A stretch of 50,483 bases of DNA from JARICQ01 sp964527205 (GTDB taxonomy: Bacteria; Bacillota; Clostridia; Tissierellales; Tissierellaceae): the NCBI GenBank assembly GCA_964527205.1, contig CAZGQG010000011.1, positions 1 through 50,483 on the forward strand, read 5' to 3'. A program made the translations under genes and the position numbers. The notes under the pieces were generated by a model that was given only the letters and a program-made list of their open reading frames with translations, had not been told where the DNA came from and did not search any database. Shown here piece by piece: positions 7,200-15,508 of this stretch (positions are counted from its first letter, which is position 1; each line of letters starts with the position of its first letter).

Positions 7200-9872
7200 G
7201 TGGAAAAGAAAAAATTAATGGTAATAGATGGGAGCTCACTGATTTATAGAGCTTTTTATGCCCTGCCTTTATTGAACAATAAAGAGGGAACATACACCAA
7301 TGGAGTATATGGTTTTTTAACCATGCTTTACAGAATAAGTGAGGAAAGAAATCCCGATTATATATGTGTAGCCTTTGATAAAAAAGGACCTACCTTTAGA
7401 CATAAGGAATACAAGGAATATAAGGCAACAAGAAGCGAGACTCCATCAGAGTTAATCCAGCAATTTCCCATTATAAGAGATATCTTAGATGAAATGAACA
7501 TTAAGTATTTGGAAATGGATGAATATGAAGCTGATGACATAGCAGGAACTCTTGCAAAAATGGGAGAGGATATGTCCTTAGAAGTTCTTTTAGTTACTGG
7601 AGATAGGGATTATTTACAACTGGCAACAGATAATACAAAGGTACTAATAACAAAAAAAGGCATAAGCCAAATGGAAGAATATGACAGGGAGAAAGTAGAA
7701 GAGGAATATGGAATAAAGCCTGAGGCCATGGTTGATCTTAAGGGACTTATGGGTGACCAATCAGATAATATACCTGGTATCAAGGGTATAGGTGAAAAAA
7801 CTGGTTTAAAACTGCTTAGGGAATATGAAAATATGGAAGAAATATATGAAAACATTGAAGACCTAAGTGGTAAAAAACTAAAGGAAAGGCTAGTAGAAAA
7901 CAAGAGTATAGCTTTTTTAAGCAGGACCTTGGGAAAAATTATTACGAATATTAACTTGGATATAGATATAGAGGACCTGGCTGTAAAGGATCCAAATCTA
8001 GATGAACTCTTAAAACACTATGAAAAACTAGAATTCAATAGCCTAATTGATAAATTAAAAGAGGAACACGGGGTGGAGGAGGAATATATTCCATCTAAGT
8101 ACAATATAGTTAAGAAATCTAACTATGAAGCTATTATAGAAGATATAAAAAAGGCTGGAAAGTATGCCTTTAAATTTATGATTAATGATAGTGACTATAT
8201 ACAAGATCAGATACTGGCAATTGCCATTAAAGCTGATGAAAAAAAGACAGATATATTAATATTTGAAGACCAGGATGATTTAGATGAATTTGTAAGGGCC
8301 TTTAAGCCTGTATTTGAAGATCCAAAGATTAAAAAGGCGGGGCATAATCTTAAAAATGATATTATCCTTCTTTTAAGACTGGGAATAGAGATTGAGAATA
8401 TAGTTTTTGATTCTATGATAGCCAAATATATAATAGATCCAGCCCAGTCATCCTATGCTATTAATGACATAAGCAAGGAATACCTAGATTATTATGGACT
8501 GGATGAAGAGGAACTTCTTGGAAAGGGAAAAAAGAAGAAATCCTTTAGTGAAATAGAGGACAATCAAATAGCAGAATACCTATCCTTTATAGTTGAGACG
8601 GTCTTTGATGTAGAAGCTAAGATGAAAGAGACCATAAAAGAACAGGATATGATGGACCTATACTACAATATAGAACTTAGATTAGTAGAAGTCCTTGCAA
8701 GCATGGAGTACTATGGTTTTTATATAGATGAGAAAGAACTGGAAAAGATAGGCCAGGAGCTAGATATTGAAATAAAAACCCTTACTGCTGAAATACATGA
8801 AATGGCAGGTAGTGAATTTAATATTAATTCACCAAAACAACTGGGAGTAGTGCTCTTTGAGGATTTGGAGCTTCCTGTAATAAAAAGAACTAAAACTGGA
8901 TACTCAACCAATGCAGAAGTGCTGGATAAATTAGAAGATAAGCATCCTATAATCAAAAATGTCCTTAGGTATAGGCAAATAGTTAAATTGAAATCAACCT
9001 ATGTAGAGGGTCTCTTAGCCCTGGTGAATAAAGACACAAATAGGATACATTCATCCTTTAATCAAACTATAACTTCTACTGGTAGGATAAGCAGTACAGA
9101 GCCAAATCTTCAAAATATACCTATAAGAACAGAAGAGGGTAGGAAGATAAGAAAGGCCTTTGTTGCTAGGGATAAAGATCATAAACTTGTGGATGCGGAC
9201 TATTCTCAAATAGAACTTAGGGTACTGGCCCATATATCAGATGATAAGAAATTTATAGAGGCCTTTAAAAATAATGAAGATATTCATACAAGAACTGCCT
9301 CAGAGGTCTTTGGGGTTTCCAAGGATGAGGTTGATCTGGAAATGAGAAGCAGGGCCAAGGCAGTAAACTTTGGGATAGTATATGGTATATCTGATTATGG
9401 ACTTTCTAGAGATTTAAATATTAGCAGAAAAGAATCTAAGATGTATATAGATAATTATTTAGATAACTATAAGAATGTAAAAAAATATATGGATGATATT
9501 GTGGTTCAAGGTAGAGAAAAGGGCTATGTAGAGACCCTACTTCACAGAAGAAGGTATATACCTGAGCTTCAGGCAAAGAACTTTAATATAAGATCCTTTG
9601 GGGAAAGAATAGCTCTAAATACTCCTATACAAGGATCTGCAGCAGATATTATAAAAATTGCCATGGTAGGGGTCTATGATGAAATTAAAAAAAGAAAATT
9701 AAAGTCTCGATTAATACTACAAATCCATGATGAGCTTATAATAGAAGCTCCTGAGGAGGAACTTGAAGAAATCAAGGTACTCTTAAGGGATATAATGGAA
9801 AGTGCGGTGGAACTAAAGGTTCCCTTAACTGTAGACTTAGAAGTTGGAGATAGCTGGTATGACACAAAATAA
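7200..9872 (+). CDS. polA: DNA polymerase I
   Basis: Repair and Okazaki-fragment-processing polymerase. The N-terminal 5'-3' exonuclease domain (about 1-290) has SSLIYRAFYA and the acidic VTGDRDYLQL. The middle (about 305-480) is a decayed 3'-5' exonuclease fold: where proofreading enzymes have a DTET-type motif this one reads FKFMINDSD, although AGHNLKND is kept. The polymerase domain shows motif A DADYSQIELR (near 665), motif B RAKAVNFGIVYG and motif C QIHDELIIEA (near 841). Length 890 matches Bacillus-type Pol I. GTG start behind GGAGTGAT. Its end overlaps coaE by 14 bases. Expected to lack proofreading, as in Bacillus. Confidence 0.97.
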   Translation: MEKKKLMVIDGSSLIYRAFYALPLLNNKEGTYTNGVYGFLTMLYRISEERNPDYICVAFDKKGPTFRHKEYKEYKATRSETPSELIQQFPIIRDILDEMNIKYLEMDEYEADDIAGTLAKMGEDMSLEVLLVTGDRDYLQLATDNTKVLITKKGISQMEEYDREKVEEEYGIKPEAMVDLKGLMGDQSDNIPGIKGIGEKTGLKLLREYENMEEIYENIEDLSGKKLKERLVENKSIAFLSRTLGKIITNINLDIDIEDLAVKDPNLDELLKHYEKLEFNSLIDKLKEEHGVEEEYIPSKYNIVKKSNYEAIIEDIKKAGKYAFKFMINDSDYIQDQILAIAIKADEKKTDILIFEDQDDLDEFVRAFKPVFEDPKIKKAGHNLKNDIILLLRLGIEIENIVFDSMIAKYIIDPAQSSYAINDISKEYLDYYGLDEEELLGKGKKKKSFSEIEDNQIAEYLSFIVETVFDVEAKMKETIKEQDMMDLYYNIELRLVEVLASMEYYGFYIDEKELEKIGQELDIEIKTLTAEIHEMAGSEFNINSPKQLGVVLFEDLELPVIKRTKTGYSTNAEVLDKLEDKHPIIKNVLRYRQIVKLKSTYVEGLLALVNKDTNRIHSSFNQTITSTGRISSTEPNLQNIPIRTEEGRKIRKAFVARDKDHKLVDADYSQIELRVLAHISDDKKFIEAFKNNEDIHTRTASEVFGVSKDEVDLEMRSRAKAVNFGIVYGISDYGLSRDLNISRKESKMYIDNYLDNYKNVKKYMDDIVVQGREKGYVETLLHRRRYIPELQAKNFNIRSFGERIALNTPIQGSAADIIKIAMVGVYDEIKKRKLKSRLILQIHDELIIEAPEEELEEIKVLLRDIMESAVELKVPLTVDLEVGDSWYDTK

Positions 9873-10518
9873 AACTAGGCTAATAGGAATCACTGGAGGC
9901 ATAGGAACAGGCAAGTCTACCCTAAGCAAGATCTTAGTGAAGAAGGGATATCCCCTAATAGATGCTGATAAGATAGCTAGGGAAGTTGTTGAAATAGGAA
10001 GGCCTGCCTATGGGGATCTTGTAGAAGAATTTGGAGAAGGCATATTACAGGAGAATAAGGAGATCCATAGAAAGGCTCTTGGCAGTATTGTTTTTAATGA
10101 TGAAGAGAAGAGATTAAAACTAAATCAAATAGTGCATTTTCATATATTCCAAGAAATAAAGAGATTAATAGGGGAAATATCCGAGGAAGAAGCTCTTATT
10201 TTTCTGGACATACCCCTCTTGTTTGAAGAATACAATATTATTAAAGATCATAATATTGTGTTTGATGAAATCTGGTTGGTCTACCTTAATAGGGAGGGAC
10301 AGATCAGGAGAATTATGAAAAGAGACAAACTTACAGAGGAAGAAGCAAGTCTTAGGATCAATTCACAAATGGATATTGAAGAAAAACGAAGGCGAGCTAA
10401 AATAGTAATAGACAATAGGTCTAGTCTTGAAGACTTAGAAAAACAAGTTGATAGGCTAATAGGGAGACCGGGCTTTTCGGAGGGGATGCTTTTTGAAGAA
10501 GAGAAGGAAAAAGAATAG
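9859..10518 (+). CDS. coaE: dephospho-CoA kinase
   Basis: Last step of coenzyme A synthesis: ATP-dependent phosphorylation of the 3'-hydroxyl of dephospho-CoA. The P-loop GITGGIGTGKST lies just after the start. DADKIAREVV (near 40) and FLDIPLLFE (near 115) are the conserved CoA-binding and lid-side motifs. I chose the ATG at 9859 over the in-frame TTG at 9844 because it has a GGAGA site at suitable spacing and gives the usual short N-terminus. Product 219 residues. It overlaps polA by 14 bases and the next gene by 26, so the three are translationally coupled. polA-coaE adjacency is common in Firmicutes. Confidence 0.93.
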   Translation: MTQNKTRLIGITGGIGTGKSTLSKILVKKGYPLIDADKIAREVVEIGRPAYGDLVEEFGEGILQENKEIHRKALGSIVFNDEEKRLKLNQIVHFHIFQEIKRLIGEISEEEALIFLDIPLLFEEYNIIKDHNIVFDEIWLVYLNREGQIRRIMKRDKLTEEEASLRINSQMDIEEKRRRAKIVIDNRSSLEDLEKQVDRLIGRPGFSEGMLFEEEKEKE

Positions 10519-11134
10519 AAGCATTCTAAAGCCATTAATTCTAGGACTAGTAATATTGGTCCTAGGCTTTGCCTATATTAATATAAAGTATCCCATAGGC
10601 TATACTTCCTTAATAAAAGAGTATTCCAATAAATACAATCTAGATCCTTTTTTAGTAGCAGCTATAATAAACGTAGAAAGCAGCTATGATAAGGATGCTA
10701 TATCTCCCAAGTCAGCCAAGGGTTTAATGCAAATAAGTCCACAGACTGGGCAGTGGATTGGAGAAGAATTAGCTCTTAGTGATTATAGTGAAGAAAAACT
10801 CTTCCTACCTGAGATAAATATTATGATGGGGACCTGGTATTTAAATAGACTTAGCAGACAATATGAAGATAATTTAGATCATGTCCTAATTGCATATAAT
10901 GCTGGTAGCGGAAATTTAAAAAAATGGCTGGAGAATGAAGAGTATTGCCAGGACGGAGAAAATATTAGCAAAATTCCCTTTAAGGAAACAGAGGAATATC
11001 TGGTCAAGGTAAGACATAATATTAGGATTTATAAAGTTCTTTATAAAAACAAGTTTGATAAGCTGGAGTCAGATGACTTCTACCTAGGCTTGGCCAATAA
11101 TATGAGAAGCATAATCAAACAGATAATTAAATAA
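10493..11134 (+). CDS. membrane-anchored lytic transglycosylase (SLT family)
   Basis: Cleaves the glycan strands of peptidoglycan with formation of 1,6-anhydro ends. A very basic N-terminus (KKRRKKNR) is followed by one membrane segment (about 11-29). The SLT domain follows: catalytic glutamate E62 in NVESSYDKDA, GLMQISPQTG at about 76-85, and AYNAGSGNLKKWL near 140. Length 213 is typical of the short clostridial forms. The TTG start has an excellent GGAGGGG site. It overlaps the end of coaE, a placement seen in other Firmicutes. Confidence 0.92.
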   Translation: MKKRRKKNRSILKPLILGLVILVLGFAYINIKYPIGYTSLIKEYSNKYNLDPFLVAAIINVESSYDKDAISPKSAKGLMQISPQTGQWIGEELALSDYSEEKLFLPEINIMMGTWYLNRLSRQYEDNLDHVLIAYNAGSGNLKKWLENEEYCQDGENISKIPFKETEEYLVKVRHNIRIYKVLYKNKFDKLESDDFYLGLANNMRSIIKQIIK

Positions 11135-11158
11135 GCTGGGATGAGAAGAGGGGTTTGG

Positions 11159-12889
11159 ATGAGAAAAAAGATTAAAATTTTGTTGGTATTGACAATCCTA
11201 ATGACAATACTAACAGCTTGCCAACTAAATGAAGGTCAGGTTGAGTATGTTGAAAACAATGGGGAATCAATAGTTGAAATAGATAAGACACCAATTGCAG
11301 GTGGTCAGATATCTCTTCCCCTGACAAGTTTTAGCACATTAAATCCTCTAATGACTGAAAATACAAGCTATTATCATTTTAGCAAACTAATATTTGAATC
11401 CTTATTTGAATTTGATAAGGACCTTAATATAGTAAATCAATTAGCAGAGTCCTATAATTTAAGTGAGGATGGAAGAACTATAGATATTAAGCTTAAGGAT
11501 AATGTCCTATGGCATGATGGGGAAAAGTTAGTAGCCCAGGATGTCTTGTTTACAGTAAATGCCATTAAATATGCAGGTGGAAATAGCATATATAAGGATA
11601 TGTTTCAAGCTGCCAAGGGTTCCCATAGGCCTTCAAATTTAAGAAGGATAGTAGATGTGAAAATAATTGATGAAAGAAACTTAAGCATAGGATTTGATCA
11701 GGAAGTCAGCAATGCCTTAGAAATTCTTAGCTTTCCCATAGTTCCAAGTCATGTCTTTGGTGGCCTTAGCAATGCAGCCTATGCCAGAGCCTTGGAGCTA
11801 GAGGACTACACTCCTGTGGGAACAGGACCCTTTAAATTTGAAGGATATGAAAAGATGAAGCAGGTTAGATTAGTGGCCAATGAAGACTATAGAGCTTCAA
11901 GACCATATCTGGATAGGATAGTGGGAAGGGTATTTGATAGTGAAGAGGATATAGTCCAGGCCTTTGAAACTAGAGAGGTAAGTCTGGCTACTACCATAGG
12001 TCTTGACTGGGAAAAGTACACCCAGGAAGACACCATAAGATCAATAGAATTTACCTCAGCAGACTATGAATTCCTAGCCTATAATTTTAATAGGCCAATA
12101 TTTCAAGGTGAGGATGGAAGGTCTTTGAGAAAAGCTATAGCCTATGCAATTGACAGGCAAAATATTATTGAGAAGATTTATCTGGGACATGGGACAGAAA
12201 CAGATTTGCCCCTACATCCAGATTCCTGGCTTTTGTCAGAGGATGCCTATCAATACGGTTTTAATAGGGATATGGCAAAAAGGCATCTATACAAATTAGA
12301 TATAGAAGATCAGGATGGGGATGGGATCTATGAACTAGATGGGGAACCTATAAGTCTTAGATTAGTTACCAATACTTCTAATCCCCTAAGACTGGAAACA
12401 GCCAAGGCCATAAGACAGGATTTAAGACAGATTGGTATAGATATAGAGATTTACCCAGAAATAAATGAGGACAGGGAAGAATGGAGCAAGGAAGAAATAG
12501 AGAACCAGTGGCTAGAAATAAATGGAGAAATAGAAAAGGGAAATTTTGATATAAGCTTAATGGGCTTACAACTATCAGTTATCCCGGATTTATCCTTTGC
12601 CTTTCACAGTTCTCAAATTAGAGATGGGATGAACTTTATAAATTATTCAGATGAGAATATGGATGCCTTAATAGAGGAGAGCCTATTAAACAAGTCAAGG
12701 GAGGAAAAAGCCCTGGCCTATAAAAATTTGCAGGCCCTAATAATAAAAGAAATTCCCTACAATAGTTTATTATTTAAAAACAAATCATTGCTCCTAGATT
12801 CAAAAATAATGGGAGAATTAGAACCTTCATTTTTCAATCTTTACAAGGGCATAGAAAATCTCTATATACCTAAGGAATTGCAAAAATAG
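11159..12889 (+). CDS. peptide/oligopeptide-binding lipoprotein (ABC solute-binding family 5)
   Basis: Extracytoplasmic solute-binding protein of the oligopeptide/dipeptide/nickel family. The signal peptide ends in a lipobox (ILTAC), so it should be lipid-anchored outside the membrane. Typical family blocks follow: ESLFEFDKDLNIVNQLAESY, LWHDGEKLVAQDVLFT, YTPVGTGPFKFEGY and LRKAIAYAIDRQNII. A DxDxDG calcium-loop-like stretch (DQDGDGIYELDG), common in clostridial members, is near 385. I prefer the ATG at 11159 (AGAGGGG upstream) to the one at 11141; product 576 residues. No permease or ATPase gene is adjacent, so it is an orphan; substrate unknown. Confidence 0.88.
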   Translation: MRKKIKILLVLTILMTILTACQLNEGQVEYVENNGESIVEIDKTPIAGGQISLPLTSFSTLNPLMTENTSYYHFSKLIFESLFEFDKDLNIVNQLAESYNLSEDGRTIDIKLKDNVLWHDGEKLVAQDVLFTVNAIKYAGGNSIYKDMFQAAKGSHRPSNLRRIVDVKIIDERNLSIGFDQEVSNALEILSFPIVPSHVFGGLSNAAYARALELEDYTPVGTGPFKFEGYEKMKQVRLVANEDYRASRPYLDRIVGRVFDSEEDIVQAFETREVSLATTIGLDWEKYTQEDTIRSIEFTSADYEFLAYNFNRPIFQGEDGRSLRKAIAYAIDRQNIIEKIYLGHGTETDLPLHPDSWLLSEDAYQYGFNRDMAKRHLYKLDIEDQDGDGIYELDGEPISLRLVTNTSNPLRLETAKAIRQDLRQIGIDIEIYPEINEDREEWSKEEIENQWLEINGEIEKGNFDISLMGLQLSVIPDLSFAFHSSQIRDGMNFINYSDENMDALIEESLLNKSREEKALAYKNLQALIIKEIPYNSLLFKNKSLLLDSKIMGELEPSFFNLYKGIENLYIPKELQK

Positions 12890-12918
12890 TTGTAAAAGTT
12901 ATATTAATATAGTAAAAT
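12890..12918 (+). promoter_or_regulatory. promoter of tRNA-Leu(GAG)
   Basis: TTGTAA (12890-12895) and TAAAAT (12913-12918) are 17 bases apart. A start near 12925 would leave about 30 bases of 5' leader before the tRNA. The -10 overlaps the left arm of the inverted repeat at 12914-12947. Confidence 0.5.
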
Positions 12919-12947
12919 GATTAATGTATTAGAATATTAATCATTTT
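12914..12947 (+). terminator. perfect inverted repeat between the lipoprotein gene and tRNA-Leu
   Basis: A 12-bp perfect A/T-rich stem (12914-12925 with 12936-12947) has a 10-base loop and ends in TTTT. It may terminate the upstream lipoprotein transcript. It lies only 6 bases before the tRNA and over its -10 box, so it might instead be part of the tRNA precursor 5' leader. Confidence 0.4.
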
Positions 12948-12953
12948 AAATTG

Positions 12954-13039
12954 GCGAGTATGCTGGAACTGGCAGACAGGCATGATTGAGGGTCATGTGC
13001 TCGAAGAGCATGAGGGTTCGATTCCCTCTACTCGCACCA
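12954..13039 (+). tRNA. tRNA-Leu(GAG)
   Basis: Acceptor stem GCGAGTA pairs with TACTCGC, followed by an encoded ACCA end. The anticodon arm is CATGA-loop TTGAGGG-TCATG, giving anticodon GAG for CUC/CUU leucine codons. The D-loop GG, a long variable arm (GTGCTCGAAGAGCAT) and the TTCGATT T-loop are all present. Length is 86 bases. It stands alone between two protein genes and is followed by its own terminator. Confidence 0.95.
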
Positions 13040-13047
13040 AGTAAATG

Positions 13048-13080
13048 TCCAGATATTAGATAAATATCTGGCATTTTATT
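13048..13080 (+). terminator. terminator of tRNA-Leu(GAG)
   Basis: A 9-bp perfect stem (CCAGATATT at 13049-13057 with AATATCTGG at 13063-13071) has a 5-base loop. It is followed by CATTTTATT. Confidence 0.75.
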
Positions 13081-13113
13081 ATATATATCATTATAATATG
13101 AAAGATTCATAAT

Positions 13114-13142
13114 TTTACAACAATATAAATTAATGATATAAT
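13114..13142 (+). promoter_or_regulatory. rnf operon promoter
   Basis: TTTACA (13114-13119), a 17-base spacer and a perfect TATAAT (13137-13142) with the TGA extension of an extended -10. One of the strongest promoters in the window by eye. Transcription would start near 13149, about 50 bases before rnfC. Confidence 0.75.
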
Positions 13143-13197
13143 ATAGTTTAATTGATTTATCAAGATTCTATAATAAATATAAAAAGAGGTGGAAAGT

Positions 13198-14523
13198 ATG
13201 AAATTAGATAATCTCACATTTAGAGGTGGGGTCCATGTAGAGCATAACAAAGCACTCACAGAGAACAAGAAGATAGAAAGAGCAAGGCTACCTGAAACTG
13301 TTTATATACCCTTACAACAGCATATAGGAGCTCCCTGTGAGGCCTTAGTTGAAGTAGGAGATGAGGTAAGATTAGGACAAAGGATAGGAGAGTCAGAGGC
13401 CTTTGTATCTGCTCCAGTTCATGCCAGTATTTCTGGTACAGTAAAGAGCATTATACATATGAACACGCCAACAGGAATAAAGTCAAAGACCATAGTCATT
13501 CAATCAAATGGTTTAGATGAAAAATATGAAGAACTTATATCCAAGGATAGGCTAGAAGAACTTAGCTCAAAGGAACTCCTAGGTATAGTAAAGGAAGCGG
13601 GTATAACTGGAATGGGAGGAGCTGCCTTTCCTACCCATGTAAAATTATCTCCACCAAAGGAAAAGAAAATTGATACTGTAATTATCAATGGTGCTGAGTG
13701 TGAGCCTTTCTTAACTTCAGATCACAGGGTAATGTTAGAAAATCCTGAAAAAGTTATAAGTGGATTAAAGATAATGATGAAGATCCTAGGAGTAAAAGAA
13801 GGCTATATAGGAGTAGAGGATAATAAGATGGATGCAGTAGAGGTCCTTAGAGAAAGCCTTAAGCCAGAAGATAATATAAAAGTAGCAGTGGTAAAAACCA
13901 AGTATCCTCAAGGGGATGAGAAGAGATTAATAGATTCTATTACAGGAAGAAAGGTACCTTCCGGAGGCCTTCCAATGGATGTAGGTTGTGTTGTTAACAA
14001 TGCAGGTACAGCCAAGGCCATTGCAGATGCTGTAATGGAAGCTAAACCCCTATATGAAAGAGTAATGACCATAACTGGTAATGGAGTAGTAGAACCAAAA
14101 AACCTATTAGTTAGAATAGGAACTCCCTTTAGTGAAGTAATAGAACAATGTGGAGGCTTTAAAAGCAAACCAGGAAAAATCATCATGGGTGGACCTATGA
14201 TGGGAATTAGCCAGTATACTACTGAGGTTCCGGTTATAAAGGGATCAAGTGGAATACTAATACAAACAGAAGAAGAGTCTAAGGCAAGAAAGGTAAGTGC
14301 TTGTATAAGATGTGGTAAATGCTTAGAGGTTTGCCCTGTGTATTTGCAACCACTTTATATTTCTGCCCACGCCTTAAAAGACAATTTTGCTTCAGCACAA
14401 AAATATGGTGCTCTTGATTGTGTAGAATGTGGTGCATGTTCCTACATATGCCCTGCAAATAGACCCCTGGTAGAATCTATACGATTTGCCAAGAGAGAAA
14501 TTTTATCAAAGAGAAAAAAATAA
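13198..14523 (+). CDS. rnfC: Rnf electron transport complex subunit C
   Basis: Peripheral subunit of the ferredoxin:NAD+ oxidoreductase (Rnf). It carries the NAD(H)/FMN site and two [4Fe-4S] clusters, and sits on the cytoplasmic side. The N-terminal barrel-sandwich region is seen in RLPETVYIPLQQHIG. The nucleotide-binding part has GMGGAAFPTHVKL (near 135) and INGAECEPFLTSDHR. The clusters are bound by CIRCGKCLEVCP and CVECGACSYICP near the C-terminus. I prefer the ATG at 13198 (AGAGGTGG 5 bases upstream) to the in-frame GTG at 13189, giving 441 residues. First gene of rnfCDGEAB, the usual clostridial order. Confidence 0.96.
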   Translation: MKLDNLTFRGGVHVEHNKALTENKKIERARLPETVYIPLQQHIGAPCEALVEVGDEVRLGQRIGESEAFVSAPVHASISGTVKSIIHMNTPTGIKSKTIVIQSNGLDEKYEELISKDRLEELSSKELLGIVKEAGITGMGGAAFPTHVKLSPPKEKKIDTVIINGAECEPFLTSDHRVMLENPEKVISGLKIMMKILGVKEGYIGVEDNKMDAVEVLRESLKPEDNIKVAVVKTKYPQGDEKRLIDSITGRKVPSGGLPMDVGCVVNNAGTAKAIADAVMEAKPLYERVMTITGNGVVEPKNLLVRIGTPFSEVIEQCGGFKSKPGKIIMGGPMMGISQYTTEVPVIKGSSGILIQTEEESKARKVSACIRCGKCLEVCPVYLQPLYISAHALKDNFASAQKYGALDCVECGACSYICPANRPLVESIRFAKREILSKRKK

Positions 14524-14542
14524 CTAATTAGGAGGAAAGATA

Positions 14543-15508
14543 ATGGAAGGGAACACAATGAACCCTAGTAGTAAAGGGTCTTTAGATAATGATATTCTAA
14601 TGGTATCTTCTTCACCTCATTTAAGGTCAGATGAATCTACAAAGAAAATAATGCTAGATGTAATTATAGCTTTAATTCCAGCAGTAATTGGATCAGTGTA
14701 CTTTTTTGGCCTAAATGCTTTAAAACTTATACTTATTTCAGTGGCAGCAGCCGTACTTAGTGAATACCTTATTCAAAAGCTATTTAAAAAAGAAGTTACT
14801 ATAAATGATTATAGTGCAATTATTACAGGTACCTTATTAGCTCTTACTTTGCCAGCAAGTGCTCCTTGGTGGATACCTATAATGGGTTCAGTATTTGCTA
14901 TAGTAGTAGTAAAGCAGTTTTTTGGTGGTATAGGTCAAAACTTTATGAATCCAGCCTTAGCAGCCAGGGCATTTTTAGTAGTATCTTGGCCAGCTATAAT
15001 GACAAACTATACAGACGGAGTATCAGGTGCAACTCCAGTTTCCTTACTTAAGGAAGGAGCAGGAGCTTCACAGTTACCAGAAATACTGGATATGTTTATA
15101 GGAAATGTTGGAGGTTCATTGGGAGAGACTTCAGCCATACTTTTATTAATAGGTGGAGCTTACCTAATAATTAGAAAAACCATTAATTGGAAAACCCCAA
15201 TTGTATATATAGGAACAACTGCAGCAATGTTACTTATTTTAGGTGTTGAAACACAACTAATTTTACCCCATATACTAGGTGGAGGAATTATACTGGGAGC
15301 ATTCTTTATGCTTACAGACTACGCTACAACTCCAGTAACCCCTTGGGGTCAAATCATAGCAGCAATCGGGGCGGGGCTCTTAACTGCTCTAATAAGAATA
15401 AAAGGTGCTACACCAGAGGGAGTAGCCTATTCTATCTTACTTATGAACGTAGCCACTCCTTTAATTGAAAAGTTTACAGCACCAAGAATTTTTGGGAGGT
15501 CGAAATAA
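14543..15508 (+). CDS. rnfD: Rnf electron transport complex subunit D
   Basis: Integral membrane subunit with covalently bound FMN, part of the ion-translocating path. Around eight to ten hydrophobic segments are visible from about residue 37 on. The flavinylation motif is DGVSGATPVS with T164 as the predicted FMN-phosphoester threonine, a target of ApbE. Conserved FFGGIGQNFMNPALAARAFL precedes it. Length 321. The ATG follows TAGGAGGAAAGATA. Its stop abuts the rnfG start directly, indicating tight coupling. Confidence 0.96.
   Translation: MEGNTMNPSSKGSLDNDILMVSSSPHLRSDESTKKIMLDVIIALIPAVIGSVYFFGLNALKLILISVAAAVLSEYLIQKLFKKEVTINDYSAIITGTLLALTLPASAPWWIPIMGSVFAIVVVKQFFGGIGQNFMNPALAARAFLVVSWPAIMTNYTDGVSGATPVSLLKEGAGASQLPEILDMFIGNVGGSLGETSAILLLIGGAYLIIRKTINWKTPIVYIGTTAAMLLILGVETQLILPHILGGGIILGAFFMLTDYATTPVTPWGQIIAAIGAGLLTALIRIKGATPEGVAYSILLMNVATPLIEKFTAPRIFGRSK

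Noticed and set aside
11141..11158. Start of the binding lipoprotein at the ATG at 11141
   Set aside because: No good ribosome binding site there, while the ATG at 11159 has AGAGGGG and gives a normal lipoprotein signal peptide.
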